From the NCBI GenBank assembly GCA_965222015.1, contig CBDCTL010000024.1, forward strand, positions 434,001 through 498,000: a stretch of DNA of 64,000 nt, given 5' to 3'. The notes beneath the pieces were generated by a model. That model worked only from the letters and a program-made list of their open reading frames with translations, searched no databases and was not told where the DNA came from. Positions within the stretch are counted from its first letter, which is position 1. Each line of letters begins with the position of its first letter. The translations under genes and the position numbers were made by a program. Shown piece after piece: positions 16,234 through 25,989 of this stretch. Source of the stretch: JANQPX01 sp965222015 (lineage in GTDB: Bacteria; Pseudomonadota; Alphaproteobacteria; Geminicoccales; Geminicoccaceae).

Positions 16234-17232
16234 ATGACCGAAGCGAAGGCGGCGCCAGCGGAGACATCAACGCCCGACCACGTTCTCAGGCAAGTCAAGG
16301 CGGCAGGCCTCGCCTGCCTGTTCGGTCTGTTCGCGGCGCTGCCGATCTTCACCGCACTCGGCGCCGACGCCTTTTATCTCGTGATCGCGACCCGGATCAT
16401 GATCTTCGCGATCGCCGCCCTCTCCCTCGACCTAATTCTCGGCTTCGGCGCCATGGTCTCCTTCGGCCACGCCGCCTTCCTCGGCATCGGCGCCTATGCG
16501 GTCGGCATCGCCGCCAGCCACGGGCTCGGCGATGTTCTCGCTCAGATCGTCCTCGCCACGCTCGCGGCAGCTGCGTTCGCACTCGTCACCGGCGCGATCT
16601 CGCTTCGCACCCGCGGCGTCTATTTCATCATGATCACGCTCGCCTTCGGGCAGATGGCCTATTTCCTGATGGTGTCGCTCGCCGCCTACGGCGGCGATGA
16701 CGGGCTCACCCTTCCGACTCGATCGACACTGTTCGGAAGGAGCTGGCTAGAAAACGACGTCACCTTTTACTACCTGGTGCTAGCGGTGCTGCTCGCCTGC
16801 TTTCTGTTCACACGCACGCTGATCGAAGCGCGTTTCGGAAGGGTCCTTCGCGGCGCGCGCGACAACCCCGAGCGCATGCGGGCGATCGGCTTCGAACCCT
16901 TCGCCTATCAGCTCACGGCCTATGCGATCGCGGGCGCCATCGCGGCGATCGCCGGTGTTCTGCTCGCCAATCAGGCCGAGTTCGTGTCGCCGGCCTACAT
17001 GACCTGGCAGCGTTCCGGCGAGCTGATCATGATGGTGGTGGTCGGCGGCATGGGCACGCTGACCGGCGGCATCCTCGGCGCTTCGGTTTTTCTGCTCCTG
17101 GAAGAGCTGCTCTCGGGGCTGTCCCAGCATTGGAAGCTCGGCCTCGGCGTGATCCTGGTCCTGATCGTGCTCTACGGCAAAGGCGGGGTCCTCGGGATCA
17201 TCGCCGGGCTGGCGACGAGGCGGACGACATGA
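16234..17232 (+). CDS. livM: Branched-chain-type ABC transporter permease LivM
   Basis: A 332-residue second permease of the transporter. Hallmarks are LDLILGFGAMVSFGHAAFLGIGAYA, GVYFIMITLAFGQMAYFL, and the C-terminal loop RVLRGARDNPERMRAIGFEPF with AGVLLANQAEFVSPAYMTWQRSGE and VVVGGMGTLTGGILGA. It has a roughly 25-residue hydrophilic N-terminal extension. It overlaps livG by ATGA, which indicates translational coupling. Confidence 0.9.
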   Translation: MTEAKAAPAETSTPDHVLRQVKAAGLACLFGLFAALPIFTALGADAFYLVIATRIMIFAIAALSLDLILGFGAMVSFGHAAFLGIGAYAVGIAASHGLGDVLAQIVLATLAAAAFALVTGAISLRTRGVYFIMITLAFGQMAYFLMVSLAAYGGDDGLTLPTRSTLFGRSWLENDVTFYYLVLAVLLACFLFTRTLIEARFGRVLRGARDNPERMRAIGFEPFAYQLTAYAIAGAIAAIAGVLLANQAEFVSPAYMTWQRSGELIMMVVVGGMGTLTGGILGASVFLLLEELLSGLSQHWKLGLGVILVLIVLYGKGGVLGIIAGLATRRTT

Positions 17233-17980
17233 GCGCCCCGATCCTGGCCGTGCGGAGTCTTCGAAAAAGTTTCGGTGCGCTCTGCGTCACCGACGATGTC
17301 AGCCTCGATCTGACGATAGGCGAACTGCACGCGATCATCGGCCCGAACGGCGCCGGCAAGACCTCCCTGATCAACCAGCTGTCCGGTGGCCTGGCAGCCG
17401 ATGCCGGACAGATCTTCTTCGCCGGACGGGACGTCACCGGCCTATCGATGGCCAGACGCTCGCGCATCGGCATCGCCAGAACGTTTCAGATCACCTCACT
17501 GCTTCCCGCCTTTTCCGTCCTTGAGAACGCCGCGCTCGCGGCCCAGGTGCGCGCCGGCTCCAGCTTTCGTTTTTTCCGCCCGGCCGCGAGCGAGCGCGAC
17601 CTCAACGACCGGGCCATGGCGGCTCTCGAAACCGTCGGCCTCGCCGCGCGCGCAGGAAGGCGGGCGAGCGATCTTTCCCATGGCGAGCAGCGCCAGCTTG
17701 AACTCGCCATGGCCCTTGCCACCGAACCCAGGCTCCTTCTGCTCGACGAGCCGCTCGCCGGCACCGGCCATGACGAGTCGGCCATGCTCATCGATCTCAT
17801 GCAGCGCCTGAAACGCCGTTTTCCGATCATGCTGATCGAGCACGACATGGACGCGGTCTTCGCGCTCGCCGACCGCATCAGCGTGCTGGTCGATGGTCGG
17901 ATCGTCGCCTCGGGCGCGCTCGACGAAATCCGCGCCGACCCATCGGTGCGCGCCGCCTATCTCGGCGACGAGGCCGCCTG

Positions 17981-17981
<1 letters not shown>
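17229..17981 (+). CDS. livG: Branched-chain-type ABC transporter ATPase LivG
   Basis: A 250-residue ABC ATPase. Walker A is GPNGAGKTS (residues 38-46), the signature is LSHGEQRQLELAMAL, and Walker B is LLLLDEPLAGTG, followed by the H-loop LIEHDMDAVFALADRISVL. Start ATG 17229 overlaps the livM stop. The signature carries SHGEQ in place of LSGGQ, normal for LivG. Confidence 0.93.
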
Positions 17982-19062
<1,081 letters not shown>

Positions 19063-19220
19063 GGGTATTGTCGGTGGCCGCGGCACGCGGCGGTGATCTC
19101 GTTGCCATGGGCACTCCCATCCATACGCAGCGCAACGTTGTTTCAACCGGTCACGGATGCGCTAAACTACCCTAAGCACAAAAGCAGAGATGGCATCATG
19201 TCGAGATCGGGGAGGCGGAT

Positions 19221-19691
19221 ATGAGCGTGATGACGGCGGGGATCACCAAAGCCGGTGAAGGCATCGACAACATCATCTGGAACATTCTCGGCCAGACCTA
19301 CGTGCCGAAGCAGCTATCGGAAAACTCCTTCTCCTGGCACGCAACCCTGCCGCCGGGCACCATGGTCCCGCCCCACATCCACCCGACCCAGGACGAGTTC
19401 ATCTACATGTTCGAGGGCCGGCTGGACCTCCTCCTGGACGGCGCCGAGAGCTTCGCCGAGCCGGGCGACCTCATCCGCCTCCCCCGCGGCATCCCACACG
19501 GCCTCTTCTCCAAGAGCGACCGCCCGGTCAAATGCCTGTTCTGGGTATCGCCGGCACGCCGCCTCTACGACCTCTTCTGGCAGCTTCACAACATGCCGGA
19601 CGCCGACCCCGCCGAGATCGTCGCCGTCTCCGCCAAGCACGAGATCGACTTTCTGCCGCCGCCGGACGCCGCCGACGATACCCAGTCCTGA
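19221..19691 (+). CDS. Cupin-domain protein
   Basis: A 156-residue single cupin. The metal-binding motif 1 is present as PPHIHPTQDEFIYMFEGRLDLLLDG, with two histidines and a glutamate, and motif 2 as PGDLIRLPRGIPHGLFSKS with a proline and histidine. Cupins of this length include sugar isomerases and quercetin-like dioxygenases; the sequence does not decide. It stands alone, convergent with the flagellar genes. A short glutamine- and tryptophan-containing helix (YDLFWQLHNMPDADPAEI) follows the barrel. Confidence 0.82.
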   Translation: MSVMTAGITKAGEGIDNIIWNILGQTYVPKQLSENSFSWHATLPPGTMVPPHIHPTQDEFIYMFEGRLDLLLDGAESFAEPGDLIRLPRGIPHGLFSKSDRPVKCLFWVSPARRLYDLFWQLHNMPDADPAEIVAVSAKHEIDFLPPPDAADDTQS

Positions 19692-19800
19692 CATCCGGTC
19701 ATGCCCGCTGTGACGCTTTCCCATGGGGGAACGGCGATAACGGGCGCCGAACCTCTTGCGATGCAGAAGCCGCCTGCACGTCGGGCGTCGCCGGCACGGG

Positions 19801-20577
19801 TCAGTAGGCGCCGGCACCTCCATAGCTCGCGACCAGCGAGCCCATGATGAGATACCAGCCGTCCACCAGCACGAAGAACACCAGCTTGAACGGCATCGAG
19901 ATCAGCACCGGCGGCAGCATCATCATGCCCATCGACATCAGGATGGATGCGACCACCATGTCGATGATCAGGAACGGGATGAAAATCAGAAAACCGATCT
20001 CGAAGGCGCGGCGAAGCTCGCTGATCATGAACGCGGGGATGAGGGAACTGAGGGGCGTGTCGTCAGGGCTCTCCAGCGTTTCGGGAGGTGCTGCACCCGG
20101 CGCTGCGAATTCCAAGAACAGCTCCAGGTCCTTCTCGCGGACATGCTCGAGCATGAAATGCCGAAGCGGCATGGCCGCGCGATCGAAGGCTTCCGCACCG
20201 TCGATCTCCTCCTCCAGCAAGGGAGCGAGGCCTTCGTCATAAACCCGTTCGAGGGTGGGCGCCATGATGAAGCCGGTGGCGAATAAAGCGAGCGAGATCA
20301 GAACAGCGTTGGGCGGGGTCTGCTGCAGGCCGAGAGCCGTGCGCAGAAAGGCGAGCACCACGACGATGCGGGTGAAGGACGTGACCATCACGATGATCGA
20401 CGGCGCCAGGCTGAGAACGGTCACCAGGGCGACCAACTGGATGAGCTGGCTGGTGACGCTGATGCCTTCGGCCATGTCGATGTTAAGGCTCTGCGCCTGG
20501 ACCGGTGCCGAGAAGGCGGCGATCAGTGCCAAGCCGACGAGGCCGACGACCAGCCCGGAAAGCCGAAGGATCGTCAT
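19801..20577 (-). CDS. fliP: Flagellar export apparatus protein FliP
   Basis: FliP is the main pore subunit of the flagellar type III export gate. The protein is 258 residues with a cleavable signal peptide (SAPVQAQS near residue 30), the family core VTVLSLAPSIIVMVTSFTR, TALGLQQTPPNAVLISLALF, a periplasmic loop RPLRHFM-like (MPLRHFMLEHVREKDLELF), SSLIPAFMISELRRAFEIGFLIFIPFLIIDMVV and the C-terminal SMGMMMLPPVLISMPFKLVFFVLVDGWYL. It overlaps fliO by four bases. Confidence 0.97.
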   Translation of the reverse strand: MTILRLSGLVVGLVGLALIAAFSAPVQAQSLNIDMAEGISVTSQLIQLVALVTVLSLAPSIIVMVTSFTRIVVVLAFLRTALGLQQTPPNAVLISLALFATGFIMAPTLERVYDEGLAPLLEEEIDGAEAFDRAAMPLRHFMLEHVREKDLELFLEFAAPGAAPPETLESPDDTPLSSLIPAFMISELRRAFEIGFLIFIPFLIIDMVVASILMSMGMMMLPPVLISMPFKLVFFVLVDGWYLIMGSLVASYGGAGAY

Positions 20578-20891
20578 CGCGAAGCGGCCGCAATCTCGAG
20601 CGGCTTTTCCACAGCCTGCCGATTCTCGGGCGGCTGGATACCGGCTTCGACGACGCTCGATCGCTCAGAACCGATTAGAAGGAGATGTTCGCGGTCATCC
20701 CGGCGGATGAGCATCAGCCGCTGCCGGCCGTCGATCGGCAGTGTCTCGATCACTCGGAGGCGCCCGGACCGCACGCCGGATCCGACGAGACTGCCGAGGC
20801 GAAAGCGCCTCGCCAGCCATGCAAAGAGGCCGATCGCGGCGAGGACCGCGGCGAGGGCAGCGAGAAAACGGAGATAGTCGGTGGTGGTCAT
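20574..20891 (-). CDS. fliO: Flagellar assembly protein FliO
   Basis: A 105-residue FliO: one N-terminal membrane helix (LRFLAALAAVLAAIGLFAWLARR), then the small cytoplasmic domain with RLRVIETLPIDGRQRLMLIRRDDREHLLLIG, the conserved FliO core, and a variable proline-rich tail. FliO scaffolds FliP assembly. It is transcribed just before fliP with an ATGA overlap. Confidence 0.88.
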   Translation of the reverse strand: MTTTDYLRFLAALAAVLAAIGLFAWLARRFRLGSLVGSGVRSGRLRVIETLPIDGRQRLMLIRRDDREHLLLIGSERSSVVEAGIQPPENRQAVEKPLEIAAASR

Positions 20892-20900
20892 GCCGGCACC

Positions 20901-21239
20901 CTATTTTTTTTCGCGCGCGCGGAGATAGGCAGCGCCGGCCGCCATGCTGCGACTCGTCGAGCGCAATCGTTCGCGCAGATCAAGGCGCTCCTCGTCGAAA
21001 ACCCGGACGGTCGTTTCGAGTTCATCGATCAGAGCGAGCAGCAAGGGATACGTTTCGGAAGAACGGTCCAGTTGCGCTTCGCCAATGCGAGAGACCATGC
21101 GCTCCAGACGACGCAAGACCTCTTCCGACGGCGACATGTCGTCATGACGGAGGTCGCGGCGCGCCCGCTCCAGATCGCCGATGGCCGACCTGACCTCATC
21201 CGCAAGGCTGGCGTGCGGGTGCCCGTCCGAAACGCTCAC
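20901..21239 (-). CDS. Hypothetical protein in flagellar fliO-fliP operon
   Basis: A 112-residue helical soluble protein (SLADEVRSAIGDLERARRDL; SEEVLRRLERMVSRIGEAQL; ALIDELETTVRVFDEERLDLRERLR). I do not recognise it. It sits between the FlhB-like gene, with which it overlaps by four bases, and fliO, so a role in flagellar export or its regulation is likely by position. The ribosome binding and spacing suggest one operon of four genes. Confidence 0.65.
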   Translation of the reverse strand: MSVSDGHPHASLADEVRSAIGDLERARRDLRHDDMSPSEEVLRRLERMVSRIGEAQLDRSSETYPLLLALIDELETTVRVFDEERLDLRERLRSTSRSMAAGAAYLRAREKK

Positions 21240-21511
21240 GACCGCTCCTCCTCGGAACCGTTCATGCGGTAGAGATGGGCCAGGATTTCGGCGACGGCGG
21301 CGAAGGCCGCGACCGGGATGGGGGCGTCGATCTCAAGGCGGTCGAGCACTTCGACGAGATCTTCGTCCTTATGGACGGCGATGCCGTGCTCTTCCGCGAT
21401 CGCGAGGATCTGGTCGGCGACCGCGCCACGGCCCTTGGCCAGAACCCGCGGCAGATCGTCGCCGCCCCGTTCGTAACCGAGCGCGACCGCGGTTTTCGGA
21501 TCTCCCGTCAC
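21236..21511 (-). CDS. Stand-alone FlhB C-terminal-domain protein
   Basis: A 91-residue protein matching only the cytoplasmic C-terminal domain of FlhB: TAVALGYERGGDDLPRVLAKGRGAVADQI, AEEHGIAVHKDEDLVEVLDRLEID, PIPVAAFAAVAEILAHLYRM. The autocleavage motif NPTH that precedes this region in full FlhB is replaced by DPKT here, so no self-cleavage is expected. Such short FlhB-like proteins are known next to flagellar genes and can stand in for the FlhB C-terminal fragment. It is the first gene of the fliO-fliP run. Confidence 0.85.
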   Translation of the reverse strand: MTGDPKTAVALGYERGGDDLPRVLAKGRGAVADQILAIAEEHGIAVHKDEDLVEVLDRLEIDAPIPVAAFAAVAEILAHLYRMNGSEEERS

Positions 21512-21572
21512 GTCACTCCATCCTTTCCGGCATCCGATCCTTTCATGACGCCTCGCGCTTCCGTCTTATCGT

Positions 21573-21595
21573 GGTAACCTTAAAAAAAGGTTACC
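21573..21595. promoter_or_regulatory. CtrA-like site within a perfect dyad upstream of the flagellar operon
   Basis: GGTAACCTT (21573-21581) and AAGGTTACC (21587-21595) form a perfect inverted repeat around AAAAA. Inside it TTAA (21580-21583), seven bases, then TTAC (21591-21594) match the CtrA consensus TTAA-N7-TTAA well. It lies 62 bases before the FlhB-like start on one side and 35 bases before the MoeB-like GTG on the other. Confidence 0.55.
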
Positions 21596-21629
21596 GTAGC
21601 TGAGATCGCGAAGGCGGAGAGGCGAGAGG

Positions 21630-22421
21630 GTGAGCAGGGGTTTCAGCGACGATCAGATGCTGCGCTATGCGCGCCATATCGTGCTGCCCGAGGTGGGCGG
21701 CGCCGGCCAGGCGGCCCTTTTGGGAGCGAGCGTGCTGGTGATCGGCGCAGGCGGTCTCGGCTCGCCGCTTCTTCTCTATCTGGCGGCCGCCGGCGTCGGC
21801 AGGATCGGCATCGTCGACGACGACATCGTCGATCTCAGCAATCTGCACCGGCAGATCGCCCATGCGAGCTCCCATGTGGGCGTCGCCAAAACCGAAAGCG
21901 CCAGACGCACCGCCGTCGCCCTCAATCCCGACATCGAAATCGTCACACATCGCGAGCGCTTGACGGACGCCAACGCCTCGGCGCTGATCGACGGCTACGA
22001 CCTGGTCGCCGACGGCTCGGACAATTTCGAGACCCGGGATATCGTTCACGCAGTGTGCTTCGCCCGGAGGAAGACGCTGGTAAGCGCTGCGGTGCAGGGC
22101 GTGGAAGGCCAGATATCCACCTACAAGGCCCATCTCGGACCGCCGCACCCGTGCTATCGCTGCGTCTTTCCGGAGACGCCGCCTGCGGACCTGGTGCCGA
22201 CCTGCGCCGAAGGCGGTGTTCTGGGTCCGGTCGTGGGGGTCATGGGGTCCCTGCAGGCGGTCGAGGTGGTGAAAGAAATCCTTGGCCGCGGCGACGGCCT
22301 TTCCGGCAGGCTCCTCCTTTACGACGGCTTTTCAGCCGCGTTCAGCGATATCAGGGTGGAACGCCGCGCCGACTGCGCGGTTTGCGCACGCCCGACCTCC
22401 GCCGAGGCGGCCGAGCGCTGA
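21630..22421 (+). CDS. moeB: MoeB/ThiF-family sulfur-carrier adenylyltransferase
   Basis: An E1-like enzyme that adenylates the C-terminal glycine of MoaD, ThiS or a similar sulfur carrier. The 263 residues start with GTG. Seen are the P-loop-like VLVIGAGGLGSP (residues 35-46), DDDIVDLSNLHRQIAH for ATP binding, DLVADGSDNFETR, and zinc-binding pairs CYRC (175, 178) and a late CAVC. Cys192 in VPTCAEGGVLGP is the conserved cysteine of the family. It lacks a rhodanese domain. Single gene, divergent from flagellar genes; whether it serves molybdopterin or thiamine is not decided by the sequence. Confidence 0.88.
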   Translation: MSRGFSDDQMLRYARHIVLPEVGGAGQAALLGASVLVIGAGGLGSPLLLYLAAAGVGRIGIVDDDIVDLSNLHRQIAHASSHVGVAKTESARRTAVALNPDIEIVTHRERLTDANASALIDGYDLVADGSDNFETRDIVHAVCFARRKTLVSAAVQGVEGQISTYKAHLGPPHPCYRCVFPETPPADLVPTCAEGGVLGPVVGVMGSLQAVEVVKEILGRGDGLSGRLLLYDGFSAAFSDIRVERRADCAVCARPTSAEAAER

Positions 22422-22645
22422 CATGCAACGCCCCAAAGTTGAGGTGCGGTCAAATTTCTCTATTTTCGATTTTCATTAACGATTTCTTCATCATTTTCTT
22501 CTATGCAGGACCGACTTGCGCCGGAGGCCTCGCTGCGTTAGGGAGACCTTCCGCTCTGTTCAAGACTTATGGGGATATCGCACCGACGCCGGTTTCGACG
22601 GCAACATCGCGATAAGCGTTTGTTTGGTAGGCGTTTGGAGGACGC

Positions 22646-23062
22646 ATGTCGGATCTCATCACCGAGGATTATCGTCCGACCGAGGACGAGCCTTACATGA
22701 ACGATCGGCAGCTCGAATATTTCCGCAAGAAGCTGATGGGCTGGCGTGAGGAGATCTTGCGTGGTTCGAACGAAACCCTGAAGCAGCTCAAGGAAGAGGA
22801 CAATCGCCTCGCCGACATGAGCGATTGGGCGTCTTTCGAGACCGAGCGCAGCTTTCAGCTGCGCGCACGCGACCGCGAAAGAAAGCTGTTGTCGAAGATC
22901 GCCTCCGCGCTCGAGCGGATCGAAGACGGTTCCTATGGATATTGCGAGGAAACTCAGGAGCCGATCGGCCTGCAGCGGTTGGAGGCACGCCCGATCGCGA
23001 CGCTGAGCATCGAGGCCCAGGAACGTCACGAACGGCGGGAGAAGGTCTTTCGCGACGAGTGA
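22646..23062 (+). CDS. dksA: RNA polymerase-binding transcription factor DksA, one-cysteine type
   Basis: DksA enters the RNA polymerase secondary channel and acts with ppGpp. The 138-residue protein has a long coiled coil with the functional tip DxxDxA (Asp57, Asp60, Ala62), then SFETERSFQLRARDRERKLL. In the former zinc finger only Cys100 (YGYCEETQEPIGLQRLEARP) remains; the other three cysteine places are T, S and A-type residues, so no zinc is expected. This is seen in alphaproteobacterial DksA. The start ATG 22646 follows a GGAGG ribosome site. Confidence 0.93.
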   Translation: MSDLITEDYRPTEDEPYMNDRQLEYFRKKLMGWREEILRGSNETLKQLKEEDNRLADMSDWASFETERSFQLRARDRERKLLSKIASALERIEDGSYGYCEETQEPIGLQRLEARPIATLSIEAQERHERREKVFRDE

Positions 23063-23466
23063 CCCTCTCTGCGCCGCATCATCGCCTGGAGCGCCACGCT
23101 CCGATCGCCGCTCCAAATTCGATGACGACTGGTCAGGTGCCGTCGATCTGCCGCTGACTTCGAACGTCGGCCCTGTCAGAGCACAATCCGATCTGACGTC
23201 ATCGGAAGCACACTCGATCTCATTATATCCCGCATGCCCCTGTCGATCAGGCGTTTTTGCCTGAACGGGAAAAGTTCTAACGGAACGTTAAGGATTCGCC
23301 ATCAGGATCCAACCTGCTCCATGGGATCCCGGGAGTTCGAGCAAAGCTCTCCCTCCCTCCCGGCCGGGCGGATTCCCGGGACCCCATGGAGCTGATCGAA
23401 ACAGTGGACGCGCAGGGTCAAGCATTGCTTACCAGCCGCCAAGCAGGCCAATTGATCGTCGGAGGC
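23063..23466. other. Convergent intergenic region dksA / ribokinase
   Basis: Four hundred bases between two gene 3' ends. It holds a small hairpin CAGGC-GTTTTT-GCCTG (23248-23263), a TTAG/TTAA pair spaced by seven (23277-23291), and the palindromic repeat at 23317-23391. I see no gene. Confidence 0.7.
23317..23391 (+). repeat. Palindromic intergenic repeat, copy A
   Basis: The 18-base arms 23317-23334 and 23374-23391 are inverted with one mismatch; the middle contains GTTCGAGC, AAGCTCTCCCT and GGGCGGATTCCC. The same asymmetric middle is found in copies at 48530 and 50243, which makes it one family rather than a chance hairpin. It lies between convergent genes. Confidence 0.85.
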
Positions 23467-24384
23467 CTAACCGATGCGCTCGACGGTGACATCGTCGAGA
23501 CGGGCCGAGATATCGGCCGCGAGCGGCTGCGCCGTCTGTGCGCCGAGGCCGGTGCAGGCGAGGCCGGCGCCGACGCTCGCCCAGCGAAGCGCCGACGGCA
23601 GGGGCTCGCCCTGATCGAGCGCGGCCGCGAACACGCCGACGAACGCGTCGCCAGCGCCAGTGGTGTCGACGGGGTCGATGGGGAGAGATCCTGACCTGAG
23701 GCGGCCGTCCGGACCGGCGGCGACGGCGCCTTCGGGGCCGAGGGTGATGACTACCGTAAGATCTTGACGCTCGGCGAGCCCTGCGGCGAAGGCCGCCGGA
23801 TCGTCGCCGACCCCATCGACGCCTGCGGCCATCGCCGCCTCGATCTCGTTGACTACGAGAATATCGAGATGCTCGAACGCCGAAGCCTCGAGCGTCGTCG
23901 CCGGGGCCAGATTCAAGAGCGTTCTGGCGCCGCCCCGCTTCGCACGCTTCAAGAGTTCGAACGTCGCTTCCGGCCTGATCTCGTTCTGGCAGAGCACGGT
24001 CACGCCGGAACCGAAAGAATCCTCCGGCAGCTGATCCGGATGGGTGTCGAGATTGGCGCCGCTCGCGACGATGATCTGGTTCTCGGCGGATCGATCGACG
24101 CCGATGACCGCGATCGCGGTCGCCTGCTTCGAGGTTGCCACCCCGCCGCAATCCACCCCCGCACGGACCATGACATCGCGCGTGAAGTCACCGAAGCTGT
24201 CGGCGCCGAGATGGCCGACCATGCGCACCCCGGCCCCCGCCTTCGCCGCCGCCGCGGCCTGATTGGCGCCCTTGCCGCCAGCCGCGAGCGCGTAGCCCGG
24301 ACACAGCACCGTCTCGCCCGCGCGCGGCAACTTTTCGACCTCGAACAGCATATCCGCGTTGAGTGATCCGAACACGATCAGCAC
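23467..24384 (-). CDS. rbsK: Ribokinase / PfkB-family sugar kinase
   Basis: A 305-residue PfkB-family kinase, most like ribokinase, phosphorylating D-ribose or a similar sugar or nucleoside. Motif 1 region: LPRAGETVLCPGYALAAGGKGANQAAAAAKAG; substrate-site NADM near the N-terminus (GSLNADMLFEV); anion-hole DTTGAGDAFVGVFAAALDQG with the catalytic Asp. VVNEIEAAM and VITLGPEGAVA are also typical. The start is a GTG at 24384. No rbs transporter is adjacent, so the ribose assignment rests only on the protein. Confidence 0.87.
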   Translation of the reverse strand: MLIVFGSLNADMLFEVEKLPRAGETVLCPGYALAAGGKGANQAAAAAKAGAGVRMVGHLGADSFGDFTRDVMVRAGVDCGGVATSKQATAIAVIGVDRSAENQIIVASGANLDTHPDQLPEDSFGSGVTVLCQNEIRPEATFELLKRAKRGGARTLLNLAPATTLEASAFEHLDILVVNEIEAAMAAGVDGVGDDPAAFAAGLAERQDLTVVITLGPEGAVAAGPDGRLRSGSLPIDPVDTTGAGDAFVGVFAAALDQGEPLPSALRWASVGAGLACTGLGAQTAQPLAADISARLDDVTVERIG

Positions 24385-24510
24385 GATCCCTTCTCCCTCG
24401 AAGCCGCCTGCTCACACGGTCGCGCGGCGGCTTGTCAGCGCGCGCCGCAATCCCCTAAATTGCCGGGGTTTCTCACCGCCATCAACACCGGCGAGCAGGA
24501 AAGACAGCCG

Positions 24511-24690
24511 ATGAACAGCAGAGCTGAACCGATCAGGGTCGACAGCAAGGAGGTTGCCTGCGACGGCGGTGCTGGCCAGCTCGGCCATCCACGCGTCTTC
24601 CTCGCGATCGATCACGACCAGCGAGCGGCCTGTCCCTATTGCGGCCAGATCTTCGTCTACGAACCAGACCGCGGCCAAGCCGGCCACTGA
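24511..24690 (+). CDS. Small zinc-finger protein (zf-CHCC / COG4391 type)
   Basis: A 59-residue protein from ATG 24511. It contains the family pattern VACDGG at the N-terminus, GHPRVFLAID in the middle, and CPYCGQIFVYE at the end, so a zinc site of C-H-C-C type is expected. It is related to the mitochondrial complex I subunit NDUFS6, and in bacteria it is a common short protein of unclear job. It ends before a bidirectional terminator shared with rpsI. Confidence 0.85.
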   Translation: MNSRAEPIRVDSKEVACDGGAGQLGHPRVFLAIDHDQRAACPYCGQIFVYEPDRGQAGH

Positions 24691-24734
24691 TCGAAGAAAC
24701 CACCTCGAATCCGACGATCGTTTCAGCACGGCGT

Positions 24735-24769
24735 AAAAAAACCGCCGGCGAGGACCGGCGGTCTTTTTT
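24735..24769. terminator. Bidirectional intrinsic terminator
   Basis: ACCGCCGG (24741-24748) and CCGGCGGT (24755-24762) form an 8-bp stem with a CGAGGA loop, preceded by a run of A and followed by a run of six T. It can end both the zinc-finger gene on the plus strand and rpsI on the minus strand. Confidence 0.9.
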
Positions 24770-24805
24770 GACTTCCAGCTGAAATCTGAAATCGCAGCCG
24801 ACAGC

Positions 24806-25306
24806 TCAGCGCTTCGAGAACTGGAAGCTCCGGCGGGCCTTGGCGAGGCCGTATTTCTTGCGTTCGACCCGTCGCGAGTCACGGGTCAGAAAGCCGCCTG
24901 CCTTGAGCGCGGGCCGGAGGGTCGGGTCGTAGGCGACCATGGCACGGCTGATGCCGTGACGGACAGCGCCGGCCTGGCCCGAAAGGCCGCCGCCCTTGAC
25001 CGTGCAGGTGACGTCGAACTGCTGGGCGCGGCCCGCCGCCTCGAAGGGCTGGTTCATGATCATGCGCAGAACCGGCCGGGCGAAGTAGGTATCGACCTCG
25101 CGGCCGTTCACGGTGATCCGTCCGGCGCCCGGCTTCAGCCAGACACGTGCCACCGATTCCTTGCGCCGGCCGGTGGCGTAGGCGCGGCCCTGCGCATCGA
25201 TCTTCGGCTCTGCCGACGCCATCTCGGCGTCGGTCGCGGGCGCCGTCGGCGCCGCCTGGGCCAGATCCTTCAGATCCGACAGGGTACGGGGTCCGTTCTC
25301 AGCCAT
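24806..25306 (-). CDS. rpsI: 30S ribosomal protein S9
   Basis: A 166-residue S9 with the usual alphaproteobacterial N-terminal extension of about 40 residues (rich in Ala, Pro and Asp), then YATGRRKESVARVWLKPG, ITVNGREVDTYF, the KGGGLSGQAGAVRHGISRA stretch and the C-terminal RDSRRVERKKYGLAKARR with the tRNA-contacting tail SFQFSKR. It overlaps rplM by eight bases and is the last gene before the terminator. Confidence 0.98.
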   Translation of the reverse strand: MAENGPRTLSDLKDLAQAAPTAPATDAEMASAEPKIDAQGRAYATGRRKESVARVWLKPGAGRITVNGREVDTYFARPVLRMIMNQPFEAAGRAQQFDVTCTVKGGGLSGQAGAVRHGISRAMVAYDPTLRPALKAGGFLTRDSRRVERKKYGLAKARRSFQFSKR

Positions 25307-25775
25307 CGCTGCTTTCTCTGATGCTGTTCTTGCGATTGAGCTCGGCGACGTTCAGCGCGACCGGCGACTGCCCCTGATGGGGATGCTCCGATCCACCGTA
25401 GACGTGGAGCTTGGTGAATTGCTTCCGACCGAGAGCGCCTTTCGGCAGCATGCGCTGCACTGCCTTCTCGATCACGCGCTCGGGATGCGCGCCGTTCAGC
25501 GTCTGCTCGGCCGTGACACTCTTGATGCCGCCGGGATAGCCGGTGTGCCGGTAGTAGGTCTTCTGCGTGCGCTTGTCGCCGGTGAGACCCACTTTTTCGG
25601 CGTTGATCACGACCACATGATCGCCGCAATCGATGTTCGGCGTATACATCGGCTTGTGTTTGCCGCGCAGCCGATCGGCCACCATCACGGCGAGACGCCC
25701 CAGCACGAGACCATCGGCGTCGACCACATACCAGCCACGCTCGACGTCCCCAGGCGTCGCAGAATAGGTCTTCAT
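25299..25775 (-). CDS. rplM: 50S ribosomal protein L13
   Basis: A 158-residue L13: MKTYSATPGDVERGWYVVDA, VLGRLAVMVADRLRGKHKPMYTP, GDHVVVINAEKVGLTG, YYRHTGYPGG, and MLPKGALGRKQFTKLHVYGG, all standard. I chose ATG 25775, where the conserved N-terminus begins; the open frame upstream to 25862 is not conserved. rplM-rpsI form an operon. Confidence 0.98.
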   Translation of the reverse strand: MKTYSATPGDVERGWYVVDADGLVLGRLAVMVADRLRGKHKPMYTPNIDCGDHVVVINAEKVGLTGDKRTQKTYYRHTGYPGGIKSVTAEQTLNGAHPERVIEKAVQRMLPKGALGRKQFTKLHVYGGSEHPHQGQSPVALNVAELNRKNSIRESSDG

Positions 25776-25989
25776 GGAAACCGAACCCGTATCATTTATG
25801 TGTCGCGACACTCCCCAGCCGCCGAACGGAGCATTCAGCGAGAGAAAGTGCCGACACGCCAACGTGAAACGCCCGGACCGAAGCGATCCGAGCTCTGGAC
25901 TGGTAGTTAGGCCGAATTGCCGGGGAAGTCAACGTTCCGATAGCCTTCGAACGAATGTGGTGCTTCGGCTGAGCATGTCTCTCCAAAGG

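Noticed and set aside
23277..23291. CtrA-like TTAA-N7-TTAG site
   Set aside because: It lies between two convergent genes with no start nearby, so a promoter role is unlikely.
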